64,000 nucleotides of DNA from Ophiura sarsii (taxonomy: Eukaryota; Echinodermata; Ophiuroidea; Amphilepidida; Ophiuridae), in contig CM069447.1 of the NCBI GenBank assembly GCA_035610835.1, forward strand, positions 39,468,057-39,532,056. Reading direction: 5' to 3'. Shown here one piece after another: positions 47,696 to 59,215 of the stretch (the first letter of the stretch is position 1; every line of letters begins with the position of its first letter). Position numbers and translations under genes: made by a program. The notes under the pieces are model-generated. The model had not been told where the DNA came from. It worked only from the letters and a program-made list of their open reading frames with translations, and did no database searches.

Positions 47696-48172
47696 TTAAG
47701 GGAGCACACCACTAAGTCGGTTTTGCGCGGCACTTCCGGCAAAACTTGAGTACGATAATAGTTCCTTTTGACCAAGTGAATGTGCAAAATTGGCATCAAT
47801 TTTACTGGTAATGATATCAAATTTGCGTTTTATGGATTTTATGGACTATATATTTAATGTTTACAACAGAAAATTCGATGAGTTTAGCTGAAATATAAAT
47901 AACGGGCCGATTTACACACATGGTGCATTAACGGGTTAGAACCGAATATTTACTCGCGTAATCATACCATTTAATTTCAACGGCTTCTAGCAACAAATCT
48001 TGACGGCCTTTCTTAGTTCATATTGAGATACGTTAAAATACACAGATGGTCCTAAAACATATCGAAATTTCACTGATCTAGTCGCGAGCACTCTGGATTT
48101 ACAGCGACTTGAATATGGAGTACTCGCCATGTAAAGTTAATGGGACGCGACATAAGTGTTGTGCTCCCTTAA
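47696..48172. mobile_element. 477-bp MITE-like element with TTAA ends
   Basis: Left end ttaagggagcacaccacta, right end agtgttgtgctcccttaa. Ends are inverted repeats with TTAA at both borders. It sits between the two members of the inverted exon-like pair. Non-coding. Confidence 0.85.
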
Positions 48173-48399
48173 CATTGATGGTTGCGTTAATGTCTATAGC
48201 TAGGGAAGAGTTTGATATGATGAGAGGACCTGCTGCCAATATACTCATACCCAATACAAAGTAATAATATAGTTTATCTTGGTGTACTATTGAGACAGGG
48301 AACTGTACAATAACCATACGAACTTGTGCGTGGGTTTGTTTGTATTGATAGGCACACGATTGAACTTAATCGATTTCAAGGAGGGTTGCTTGATAATCG

Positions 48400-48550
48400 T
48401 CTATCATCAATAAAGTCGATCGGTGAGGAGCTCGAGGGATAATCTTCTGTCATAACAATACTGAGGAGTTGCTAAACAATACTGAGGACCATCTGCCTTT
48501 ACCGCCTTGTCATAGCACTTGGCTAATTTGTATGCATCATCTGAAAAGAA
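48400..48550 (-). other. exon-like segment, right member of an inverted pair
   Basis: The minus strand after 'cattcttttcag' reads DDAYKLAKCYDKAVKADGPQ then YCLATPQYCYDRRLSLELL, then a stop. The acceptor-like tract and conserved frame suggest a former coding exon of unknown family. Confidence 0.45.
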
Positions 48551-48764
48551 TGTGTGGTCTGGCTGGTTTTAATATTTTGTAGCATTACAATTGAATGATT
48601 GCCAGTTGAGTCACAAGTTGGTGTAAAAATGATTTATTGATAATAATAATTATGTGGATTTATATTGCGCACAAACCCACCAAAATGGCACTACACTACA
48701 GGCACGTTACAAATAATATCTTAAATTACAACATAAATTTACTTACAATAATTTAACTTACAGC

Positions 48765-49130
48765 TTAAAGGTAGATGACCCGATCACATTTCCAATTTTC
48801 AACTTGAAGTTTTCTATTCTACATGAAAGGTCATCCTTAAAAATGTCGTGTTCCAAAGTTTGAGTTGCATAGCTCTAATGGTTCTTATTTTAGACGCACA
48901 AGATGCTGTGAACTGTACCCATTGAGTTGTACACAAACTATATCGGTGGTATACCACCATTCGCGGTAATTCGACGTTATTTCATCGATTTCTCCGTAAT
49001 TATACCGATTTAGGCCGTCAAATTTCAGTATGATGATGAGAAAAATACGAGCTTTCATATGATATGAAAATCTCCGTATGTTTGAAATAATTCTGTGTTA
49101 CGAAAATGTGATCGGGTCATCTACCTTTAA
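48765..49130. mobile_element. 366-bp MITE with perfect 27-bp inverted ends and TTAA borders
   Basis: ttaaaggtagatgacccgat cacattt at the left and its exact complement at the right. A related partial copy begins at 55000. Non-coding. Confidence 0.93.
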
Positions 49131-49136
49131 TAATAT

Positions 49137-49350
49137 AATAACCCTAACCCCCGACACCACACAGCAACAACACGGCCAGTCTGTTTTTATAACCCGGCAT
49201 GCAAGTTTTTTGGCTATAAAATGGACCCAGGCTATGTACGAGGTGAAATTTACTGAGCCGAGTAGCCTTGACAGTCGTGGTGTAGTGAAATGGAGATGGG
49301 CTTTGGTGCTGGATGTCCGTGGGGGCGGGGTGACCTTTGTGATCAGAGTT
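49137..49350 (+). repeat. related copy of the tRNA-like TTAACCCTAAC element
   Basis: Begins ataaccctaaccc and shares 'gacccaggctatgta', 'tactgagcc' and 'gacagtcgtggtgtagtg' with 36509-36773. The tRNA-like core is decayed (degraded B box) and the right end is not recognisable. Confidence 0.65.
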
Positions 49351-50438
49351 TTGATTATTTAATTCATAATTTTTGAGGAAATTGCCAAGATATTATCTGT
49401 TCTTGGGCCCAATTATTGCAGTCTACATTTACAATGAGCATGGACAGATGTAGGGTCCAATATTTGTCTAAGGCTTCAGAATCACCTTAGAAACAGACCA
49501 ATCTAACAAGTGATTGTTGTGATGCCATTGACAGAACCTAAGGGCAAGGCTGCCCCAAGCACTATGCATTTATGTCTTGGTCCCCGCATTTTTATGCCCA
49601 AACAACTAAATACAGTGTCAAATACATAGAAAGTCTTGTGAGTGCAGCATGGCAATTGCAAATGAAAATGATTTTCATGAACTCTTTATTTTATTTCATT
49701 TTATTTTTTGGGTGAGTGGGGGCAGGATCACAGTTCGGTCATGTAGTCATGCTCATGCATGGTGGTGAAACAGCCAGAACCTAAGATGCATTTTGTTGCC
49801 TGGTCCATACAATAGTTGGCTACCCCATACCCTTATCTTATCTCAAATAGGGCATTTAAACTGCCACGAAGCCACTGTGATTGATTGTTTGATATCATGT
49901 CAACATTTGCCACGGGTGTAGAATGTATTGTATTTGCTGAGTTTATTGACATCAACGATAGATTGATTATCTTGTCAATCTCTGCCTAAAATTTGATGTT
50001 GAAATGTTCACGTTGTATTAATTTTCTCACTTCCAGAAAAGGAAAAACACACGATATATTTCATAATCTGTGTATAAATTATTAACATTTGCAAAACTCA
50101 GATTTAAAATTAAATGGATTTAATTTCAAACCAAAGACCATCTTTTGATCTAACTTTAAAATTGTCAAAGCACCAAAAATGAATCATGCTAAAATCACCA
50201 CTGATTATTGTGCAGTTTCCTAATGCACTGATATTGATACAGTGATTTGTTGATGACCTTGTTGTGCCCGCTGTTATTGGGCAATGACTTTTTTAACCCC
50301 AGATATAAAAGAAAAAGCCCATGCCCATGTCCGTCCCCAGGGGCACTCAATTTGTTTATTTTCTTTTTGACGGGTTTGTTATTACTTATGTATGTGCGGC
50401 GACGATTTTACCGACAATATATCACATGAACACACATG
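49351..50438. other. no gene recognised
   Basis: AT-rich; several short frames without motifs. Confidence 0.5.
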
Positions 50439-50443
50439 CTCAG

Positions 50444-50923
50444 CAGGGGTGTACTTTCGCGACATCCTGCGAGAATCCAAATGGATTCTCGCAGAGGAAT
50501 TTTGCGAGAATCCATGGATTCTCGCAAATGGATTCTCGCAGAATATTTTTGCGAGAATCCTTTTTACTTAATTTAAATTCCGCATTTTAAACATTTATTG
50601 TACTATTGTATACTTAGAAAATAATAGTACACAAATTGAATCAAACACTTCTTAAAATTAATTAAAATAATATCAAGAATAAGGCTATAAGCTTGCATAA
50701 CTTCCAAATTCGGAAAGTTTTTTGACTAAGGGTCAAATACCAGTCATCTAAGGTCCTGTTTTGGACTTAAAAAGAAGAAGAAAAAAAAAATTAAAAAAAT
50801 TAAAATAATTTTTTTGTTTTTGTTTTTTTGTTTGCGAGAATCCACCTGGATTCGCGCGGTAGTGTTTTTACGCGAATCTTTACGCGAATCGATTCGCGGA
50901 TTCGCGCCGAAAGTACACCCCTG
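50444..50923. mobile_element. 480-bp hAT-like MITE with 5-bp target duplication
   Basis: Inverted ends caggggtgtactttcg / cgaaagtacacccctg, flanked directly by ctcag (50439-50443 and 50924-50928). The interior repeats the palindromic word gcgagaatccat..ggattctcgc several times on both sides. Confidence 0.88.
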
Positions 50924-50928
50924 CTCAG

Positions 50929-51703
50929 AGAGGGTCAGAAGGCGAGCGTCCGGGCTGAAAATAGGGGTGGCACTGTTTAAATGATCATATCGTAAAATCT
51001 AATTGGAAGCCGTAAACACTTCTTGACGATTTTATGAAATTTTAAAATTTATGTATTAGAATGAAGCATTCAAGACTTTCCAAAAATGGTTACAATACTA
51101 AGCACCAAAATCGAGACTCTTTTAGCCCTATATTACGTGTAATCCAATGGGACACTTATTTAGTGCTGTGCCCCCTTTGAGCTCAGTAGCGTTTGGGATT
51201 ATCGCAACCCCTGCATTCAGCATAGTGTTTTATTTTTTATGACCACCTTTTACTGTGTTATTGACTTATTGTTACATCAAGTAGCATTTTTGCCTTTTTT
51301 GGTTTTTCTAGGTTTTATAAAAAATTAAAGCAAAGTTTTTTTAATAACTAAATAAGTTGGTTGTAAATTATGGATAGTTTTGAGACATTAATTCAGTGAT
51401 TTCAGTTTTTCTTTTGCATGAATTATGCATGGTTGGTCAATTTGTTAATCACTTTTTCATTAAATTCAAGCCATTTCAATTTGTTTTATAAAATTAAGTA
51501 TTGCTTGTATTTTGTATGTAGGGCCTACAATGTAGGCTGTGATCCTACTATAAATCTGAAAACGGTGTGTGTTTGTTTGTTGGGGTCAGCTTGGGGTGTT
51601 TGTTTGTTTATTTGTTTGTTTGTTATCCTTATTTCTCCCTTATTTGTGATCAAAGTGGCGCCTAATTTGCATGAAAGATAGAGGAAATAATGGGAAGGGT
51701 GTT
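50929..51703. other. no gene recognised
   Basis: AT-rich intergenic sequence with a TTTG-rich patch near 51570-51625. Confidence 0.5.
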
Positions 51704-52112
51704 ATGCTCGAATTATACTAAGGTCGCATTGCGATTAAATTGCTCCTATGACGAGTTTTACGTCATATAAAACCCCCCGATAGATCGATCTAGAGATCGC
51801 TTGACTGGAAACAACCAGTCGCGGCCAGTTGACTTCATTTCAACTCGAAAGATCGGTCGCTCATGACGTAATGAACATCCTACTTTTTCAACCAATGGGG
51901 GGAGGTTATTTTGCCTCTAAATTAGCATAACCAATCAGCAGCCATAATCCAGGTTGTCGTCTGCGTGACCAAAAAAAGACCTGAAAAGGCATGCGACCAC
52001 CGGTGATTTAGTAGCTCGAGGCGACCTTTGGTCGCATCGAAATACTTCGAGCTAGCGATTATTGTTGAAGCGACCTGTTGCGACCAGAGAACGGCTAGTA
52101 TGATTCGAGCAT
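51704..52112. mobile_element. inverted-repeat element, about 410 bp
   Basis: Ends atgctcgaattatacta and tagtatgattcgagcat are inverted copies with two mismatches. Internal gcgacc/ggtcgc words recur in both orientations. Confidence 0.75.
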
Positions 52113-53217
52113 TAAAGTTTATTTCAGTGAAATTGGTTAACAATTGGCTCCAAAAACAGCAAAAAACCTCTCAGATTTGGCTCACAAATGCCACTAGAAT
52201 TGAACAACATTGTGCGTTGCGCGTACTACCACGTAATCATACCGTGGTAACGCGTCGCGTGCATGTGTGCGCAAGGGCTCACTGCCGCGCACACGCACTC
52301 CTACACATGGCGCAGAAGCCACACAAGAAATGGTTATAGGCCTGTTAGTAGGGTATTTGGTATGGTTTAGGATAGGCCTATGGTTATAATGGTACAAGTA
52401 GCGTTTTACGGGGGTTAATAAAGCAACCTGATTTCTTTACTGTAAGTTGGCATGCCAAACAATCGAAGGAACCGAGGGTTAATGAAGAAGCCATGGGAAA
52501 TGGTTTAGGGAGGGTTGTGATTATAATCAACCTAGTTTGGGTGTGTATGGGGGGGGGGGGGGGGGTAAACCACAGGAAATGTTTTAGGATAGGGTTAAAA
52601 GTTAATGAAGTAGCCACAGGAAGTGGTTATGAGTGTAATGATTATGAATCCACCTGTTTGGTGTAGTTGCAGTGTGGGGAGTGGGGCGATTGTAGGGGGT
52701 GTATGTGGTTTTAAAAGTACGGAGGGTTAACTTGATGCGGTTTGAGAGGTAGGGGTTAATAATAGGAGTGGGCTATTAGAGGGTCATTTTTAGGTCATAG
52801 TTGCAGATCACGCTTGCTACATGATTTTTTGATGACTTTATGCGTACTGACAACATTTTCAACAACAAAATTGAAAAAAAATGCGAAGTCCAGGGTGCCC
52901 CGGCCAAAAAACCACAAAAAGTCGGCCATTTTGGAAAAAACAGTCTTTTGATCATAACTCAGTCATTTTTGGTCTAATTTATTTGATTTTGGTGGCAACA
53001 CCCATGTTTAAGGGTACAAGATGTCATTATATGCTAGTTTCGTCTCATGTAATCCCTTAGTTGTCTTGTAATAGCTGATTTTGGTCAAATTTGGACTGTG
53101 AGGGTGCTTTGCAAAAAAGTAGCTATCGCATTAATTAAAATGAATTTGAACAGCAGTTGTACATGTAATTTCGACATGGTTGAGGTCACAGGTCAGTGGC
53201 GCGCTACTAAGGGTCTT
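52113..53217. other. no gene; degenerate 'agggttaatgaag' repeats
   Basis: From 52360 to 52760, phrases such as gggttaataaagcaacc, gggttaatgaagaagcca and gttaatgaagtagccac recur about 90-110 bp apart, with a G tract at 52550-52566. It looks like an old tandem repeat. Confidence 0.5.
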
Positions 53218-53308
53218 CAATTATTTTTATTTTTTATTTTTTATTTTTTATTTTTTATTTTTTATTTTTTTATTTTTTTATTTTTTTATTTTTTTTTTGG
53301 GGGGGGGG
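53218..53308. repeat. (TTTTTA)n low-complexity tract with terminal G run
   Basis: attttt units of 6-8 bases, ending in ten G. Confidence 0.93.
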
Positions 53309-53794
53309 GCATGAAGGGGACAGACCTGTGATCAAGGGGTGGGCATAAGCAACTATTTTTGTATAGAGTGTCTAGTTACGCCACTGGTTGAGGTTTATTG
53401 GGAGAAACAAACCATGTTAATTTGACTAACTGAGTAATGCTCTTCAGCAATTTCATTCACTCGAGAGCTCGGGTAAAATATGCTCAGGATCTCAATTTCA
53501 CGCTTGGCAAAAATTCCCAAGAGTGGTTTTCACGCACAGCTTTCATTTTCAAGGTAAACACTTACATGTAAGGGTATACAACACCAATGCATAAAGGGAT
53601 AGCACGTCTGGTAAAAGTTTATCACAGCAAGAGTTCCTTTTTTTGGTACAAATTGTGAGATTTTGATAGACTCTTTTCAATTACATCGATTACTTTTAGG
53701 TTTATGATTACACATTTTTATGAGTGTGCACAGTAAAATTTACAAAAAAACTAGTTTGACCATTTTAAAGTTTTAAATGACTGAAATCAGCGTA

Positions 53795-53989
53795 AGGTCA
53801 GTCCGGAGTTTTGGGGCGTAAATAAAGAGCCAAAATGGCTTCATCATCAAAGTAATCGCAAAATATTGAAAAATCTAGTCAAACACTTTGGGGTATGCTT
53901 TTGATGGTCAGTCCTGAGTTTTGGGGCGTAAATAAAGGGCCAAAATCGCTACATCAAAGTAATCGCGAAATATTGAAAAATCTAGTCAA
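53795..53989. repeat. tandem duplication of about 110 bp
   Basis: The phrase gtcagtcc(g/t)gagttttgg ggcgtaaataaa through 'gaaaaatctagtcaa' occurs twice. The first copy preserves the sequence 'ctagtcaaacactttgggg' uninterrupted; in the second copy that site is split by the hAT-like insertion. Confidence 0.85.
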
Positions 53990-54347
53990 CAGGGCTGGAA
54001 AAATCCGGCAAAACGGCAAGCTTCTTGTCGGGAAAAGAAAAGATTTTTTTAAGATTTTTTTTTAGATTTTTTTAAAAAGATTTTTGTTCAGAGTATAGAG
54101 CAATACAGCCGATATTAAATAAAATGATGCACAAAATAGCATCAATTGGACCTTATCGCAAATTGTTTTAAATCGCCAAAAAAGGTGCACCAAATCTCGC
54201 CAATTGCAGTCTCATTTTTCAAAAAGCGCTACCATCAAAGGGGGGCACATCCCCCTCAGACTCCCCCCTGGCGCCGCTTCGCAACCATTGGGTTCGCGGG
54301 AAACAGCAACTCCCTTGCAGGAAAAAAAAACATTTTTTCCAGCCCTG
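53990..54347. mobile_element. 358-bp hAT-type MITE with intact 8-bp target duplication
   Basis: Ends cagggctggaaaaa and tttttccagccctg are inverted repeats, flanked by ctagtcaa at 53982-53989 and 54348-54355. The adjacent tandem copy is an empty site. CAGGG ends and 8-bp duplications are hallmarks of hAT transposons. No transposase. Confidence 0.94.
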
Positions 54348-54355
54348 CTAGTCAA

Positions 54356-54999
54356 ACACTTTGGGGTATACATTTGATATGTTTTGTGGGTATCCCTTAG
54401 GAATAATCTCTGTAAATGTCATATAAGGATGAATGGGATAACTCAAGTTAGAGCCGATTGTTTGCCCCTTCATTGCATGTAGCGTCTATGGGGAGTGCAT
54501 TGGTGGTGTATACCCTTGAGTCATATCACATGAGTCTCCATTGAAAACCTGTATATTATTACGGCCTCCAAAATTCAACACAGCAATTTCAAGCACAGCA
54601 GTTTCATCTTCATCGTCAACTTAAGTTGATCAATGCATGAAGCTATACGAAAGGAGTTAATACTTCTTGCCCGCATCAATGGGATGATGATACCGCGGAA
54701 AAATCAATCTAAAATGACAAAGCAGTAGACCCACTCTTGATGGTCCGACGCTAGCGTCTTTACCTCATTTCTTGTATTGAAAATATTTATTTATCTCAAA
54801 GCACTACTAATTTTGATAAATAACTACATGTTTATGATATTGCAAATGTTTAAAAAAACAGACGAAATACTGTACATATGATAACGAAACTACTGACAGG
54901 CAGTTTAATTATATTATAAGATGTGGATCACATTGTAAATAAAAATAAGTTGATATTCAAAATGTTGAACAGTTTATAAAAAGCATTCATAACAATAAC
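54356..54999. other. no gene recognised
   Basis: Ordinary AT-rich sequence after the hAT-type MITE. Confidence 0.5.
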
Positions 55000-55287
55000 T
55001 TAAAGGTAGATGACCCGATCACATTTTCATAACACAGATTTTTCTCAAACATATGGAGATTTTCATATCATATGAAAGATCATATTTTTCTGATTAACAT
55101 ACTGAAATGTGACGGTCCAAATCAGTATGATTACGAAGAAATCAGTGAAATAACATCGAATTACCGCGAAAGGTGGTTAACCACCAATATAGTTTGTGTA
55201 CAACTCAATGGGCACATTTCACGGCATCTTGTGCGTCAAAAATAAGAACCATTAGAGTTATGCAACTCAAACTTTGGAATACAACTC
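55000..55287. mobile_element. truncated copy of the 'TTAAAGGTAGATGACCCGATC' MITE
   Basis: Left end matches 48765-48791 exactly, and the interior matches that element in reverse (atatcatatgaaa, gtacaactcaatggg, gcgtcaaaaataagaac). The far terminus is missing. Confidence 0.85.
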
Positions 55288-55289
55288 TT

Positions 55290-55385
55290 TTAAGGAGTAT
55301 ACATTTTTTGCAGGAAAGGGTTCAATGGATCCAACCATGATCATGAAATTGACCATTTTGGGGAAAATTATAAAAAACACGTTTT
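55290..55385. mobile_element. fragment of the 28501-29093 foldback family
   Basis: gtatacattttttgcaggaa agggttcaatgga, then ccatgatcatgaaattgacc, then aaaattataaaaaacacg matches an arm of the foldback element. It is fused head-on to the truncated MITE before it. Confidence 0.85.
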
Positions 55386-56102
55386 TTGGTCATTTTCAAG
55401 GTGAAAACCCTAAATAAAAATAAAGTAATTAAATATTTTGTAATTCTCAATTTTGGACTAGGGCGGCAACAGGAAACTAAAAATCAATTGGTAAGGGCCT
55501 TATCATCAAAAAAGAAGAGGTACGTGCAATTGATGGGACAATTGCATGATTAGGGTTGCGTAACAAGAACTTTCTCCTTGTGTACAGGAGGATGACTCTC
55601 ATATGCCCATTGTTGAGATTTGGTTCACAGTTTAGCGCACTCTATCAGTTCTTCACCCAGAAGTTAAGCGTAAACTGTCAATCATTCGTTGTGAATGAAT
55701 ATTCAGCCATATCTATTCATGAACTCACACGATGTGATCGTCGGGATCCGTTGTCCTTCCCAACTGATCTGATTACAATATTCATAAAATGCAAATAACG
55801 CCACGCCCCTCCTCTGTCACTGCCAGACGAAGTCATACACAACTTAAAATTCGTATTTTGTTGTACGTAAATTAATTTCAAATAACCAATTCTGAATGTT
55901 TCGTGTCATATAAGAACTAAATTCTGCCATCATCAAAGCGAATCAGTTCTACCAAGGAGTTATCATAGTTATAATAACTCCTTGGTTCTACTCTAAATCA
56001 CAATCAGCTTTTTTTACCATTGGTACTATAATTTCTGTGCCACAAATCATGTTTTGAGCCGATAAAAAACCACCACGTCTCATCTCGTCTGGTTTGCTAC
56101 GA
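55386..56102. other. no gene recognised; one short perfect hairpin
   Basis: The pair accaaggagttat / ataactccttggt at 55949-55984 forms a 13-bp stem with a 10-base loop, flanked by 'ttctac' on both sides. An 80-codon + frame at 55556 has no motif. Confidence 0.5.
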
Positions 56103-56107
56103 CCATG

Positions 56108-56941
56108 CAGGCCTTCACGTTTGAGGCGTGCGAGTGCCATCGCACGCCATCGCACGCCTGAAATGGTTTCGAGAAGAGCGATTTATTGCACGCCTAAAAA
56201 AAGAAGAAAAAAAAAGATTTTTTTTATTTTAATTTTTTTCTTCTTCTTTTTCTTAAGTCAAAAATAGGACCTTAGACGACTCGTATTTGACCCTTAACAC
56301 TTTCCACGCGGCAGGCAGCTGCAGACGACATTCCAAAATTTCACAAAATGTTTCAAAAATGTCAAAATTACTGTATTTCATTACCATATTTGGAATCACT
56401 ATGAGAAATGCATTGAAATAAGTACAAACATGCCTAGTGTTTGGTCAGTAATCTTAGAGATAGACTTTGAAAATTATGAAAGGTTTCTGAAAAATCTGTT
56501 TTGTGTATGGTAAAAATAATAGCCGCGTGGAAAGCGTTAATAACCCACATAATACCCCTTGACCCACACCATTAGGGATAATAACTCCTAACCTAAGATC
56601 TTATACTAAATTATTCTTATCAAAAGTATGATTTTTTCAACACTGAAAATGAAATTGTATATACATACATTAACATACAGGTTTACTTGTCTTAACAGTT
56701 AGCCCCAGGAATGGCAAATCTACCTTATTTTGTTGTTGATTAATGTAGATTAATTACCCGGGACTCGCTCCCAACCTTACGCCATGTGCAGTTTGTTTTG
56801 ATTCCACGATCCCGATTTGGTCATAAAACAGCACACCTAATTTTTTTGAGGAGTGCAATTTATGGCACACCTACAGCACACCTCAATGTTTTGAGGAGTG
56901 CGATTTAAAGCACACCTTCAATTTTCAAACGTGAAGGCCTG
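56108..56941. mobile_element. hAT-like element with 5-bp target duplication, carrying a nested MITE
   Basis: Ends caggccttcacgtttga / tcaaacgtgaaggcctg, flanked by ccatg (56103-56107 and 56942-56946). Subterminal gcgtgcgagtgc and 'gaggagtgcgattta' words recur. A TTAA-type MITE (56294-56540) is inserted inside it. Confidence 0.88.
56294..56540. mobile_element. 247-bp 'TTAACACTTTCCACGCGGC' MITE (reference copy)
   Basis: Left end ttaacactttccacgcggc and right end gccgcgtggaaagcgttaa are inverted repeats with TTAA borders. Decayed copies lie at 13373 and 34750. Non-coding. Confidence 0.88.
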
Positions 56942-57053
56942 CCATGATACTGCGCCCCCTATAAAACCTTCACCCGTGAATTTGGTTTTAGTAGGCGAAA
57001 TTTTGTCTGAGGAGTTACCTATCCCATATATAATCCCTGTTGTGTATAGCTTC

Positions 57054-57153
57054 NNNNNNNNNNNNNNNNNNNNNNNNNNNNNNNNNNNNNNNNNNNNNNN
57101 NNNNNNNNNNNNNNNNNNNNNNNNNNNNNNNNNNNNNNNNNNNNNNNNNNNNN
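57054..57153. other. assembly gap (100 N)
   Basis: Exactly 100 N bases, a conventional placeholder for a scaffold join of unknown size. Confidence 0.99.
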
Positions 57154-57964
57154 ACAAGATTTTTTTAATATTATTGCCTTAATCATGGACAAATTATTCA
57201 TAAAACATAGCTAAGAAAAGATTTATCTTTGTATCACCTTTAAGTTGGCAAGTGACGCTATCATGGGTTTTTTTCTGATTATAAGCGCATCATTTCTCGC
57301 CAGTTCTACCATTCTTCTTTGATGGTGTGGGTGCAAGTTAATTATATTGATCACTGGATATGCACTGATTATAGGTCAATAAATGTGTATGTGCTGTTTC
57401 AATAAGAGAAATTAGACAAATCAATGCACATGCGCTGATGTGTGAATATTGTGAGCATCAACATTAGCGCAAGTGCATTGATTTTGTCTAAATTTTCAAG
57501 AAATAAAACATACGCATGCATTGACCTAGACACTGTACACAACACTATACAAATCAAAATTCACAATTTGAGCATAATTTTGATCTATGTAAAAAAGAAT
57601 AAAAACATGTTAACAAGTTTGCTAACACCCGCAGTGAAAATCGGCGAACCCGCGATTCCTGAACAACGAATCAAAACAAAGCGTGTGGCGTGCGCATTGA
57701 GAAGGAAAGATAATTGCGCCTACATGTACATGTACATGTTGGCTATACACTACATGTACATGTGCATATTTCATATGTGCATGTTTCAGAAACAAATATT
57801 TGGCATAAATAAATATGATTTTAAATCAAGCACAAATTAGTAGATTATATAGTATTAATGATAGATGTACAAATATTATTTGCCAGGCAACATTGTTACG
57901 TCTGCAGATATTCCAATTTGTATTGTTCATGAACTTGAATACTAAATATAATTTATTTTATCAT
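57154..57964. other. no gene recognised
   Basis: AT-rich. A 132-codon + frame at 57442-57840 is biased by acatgt repeats (57720-57785) and has no motif. Confidence 0.5.
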
Positions 57965-58670
57965 TTAAGGGAAGTGTCAACCCTAAATATATGAAATTTA
58001 TCAAGCACTGTAACTTTTAAACTAATAATGTAATGTACATAAAAGTATACAATTTTTCAAATGAAATGAGTCGGAGAATCCATTTTTGGTATTAAATTTC
58101 GCCAAAAATAGTGATTTCTACATTTTTGCCCAAAAATCACTTTTTTGGCGCCAAAAATTTACGGACAACCTAACAAAATCAGTTTTTTATTAAAAATTTC
58201 AAAATTTTCACCAAAATCATCTTTAGTCAATTATCTAGGAAGCACTTTTTTTTTTTGGCTTGAATTTTTTTAGTTTTGAAAATATTGACCAAAAAGTGCC
58301 AAAAAAATGTATTTTATCTCAAAAATCACATTTTTTGCACTTTTTGGTCAATATTTTCAAAACTAAAAAATGTTAAGCCAAAAAAAAAAAGTGCTTCCTA
58401 GATAATTGACTTTAGATGATTTTGGTGAAATTTTGAAATTTTTAATAAAAAACTGGTTTTGTTAGGTTGTCCGTAAATTTTTGGCGCCAAAAAAGTGATT
58501 TTTGGGCAAAAATGTAGAAATCACTATTTTTGGCGAAATTTAATACCAAAAATGGATTCTCCGACTCATTTCATTTGAAAAATTGTATACTTTTATGTAC
58601 ATTACATTATTAGTTTAAAAGTTACAGTGCTTGATAAATTTCATATATTTAGGGTTGACACTTCCCTTAA
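57965..58670. mobile_element. 706-bp near-perfect palindrome with TTAA ends
   Basis: Begins ttaagggaagtgtcaaccct and ends agggttgacacttcccttaa. Both arms of about 350 bp match throughout, e.g. 'tcggagaatccatttttgg' and its complement, meeting near 58310-58330. Non-coding. An RNA copy would be one long hairpin. Confidence 0.95.
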
Positions 58671-58855
58671 TTGGTTAATGAATTGGTTACGAGGATTAAG
58701 TGCAGTTTATTGTATTCTTGTGTCACAAAAAAAAATTCTCTCAATTTTATACAAGACACTTTTTTAAAAGATACAACAAAATATTGATTTGCCCAATATG
58801 ACCTAAATCTCAGCGCGATTTAAATGCTAATTATACCAAAATGTACTTCTGCGCA

Positions 58856-59070
58856 AACTGTAAAACCACTTTAATTTCGCTAAGGATTTGATTTCAAGAA
58901 GGGATGTAGATTCGCAAAATTAAATACCCGCGAAACTGACAATTTTGCATTGAAAGAAACAAGTACAATTTCCAGATTTGCAAAAATGAAATTTTAGCTA
59001 AAATAGCAGTAATTTTAAATTTGCAAAATAATGTATCCGCAAAATTATAGTGTTTTTAGAGTATACGGTC
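58856..59070. mobile_element. 'TACTGTAAAA' MITE, diverged copy
   Basis: aactgtaaaaccactttaat ttcgc at the left and 'ccgcaaaattatagtg' near the right, with 'ttcgcaaaattaaatacccg' inside. Weaker match to 61756-61967. Confidence 0.6.
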
Positions 59071-59215
59071 TATAACATCTACAATGTATATGACACAATA
59101 TTGTTAGATTCATTACTCTTCTAGCCTGATTAATGATTAATTATATACACAGCTACATTGTACAAGATACGCCATTGATGCATATTTTCAAGCATACAGC
59201 GCGAGTGTGCACGCA

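Noticed and set aside
55556..55798. 80-codon + strand frame
   Set aside because: No recognised family or supporting splice structure; length is expected by chance.
57442..57840. 132-codon + strand frame
   Set aside because: No motif; its second half is acatgt repeat translation.
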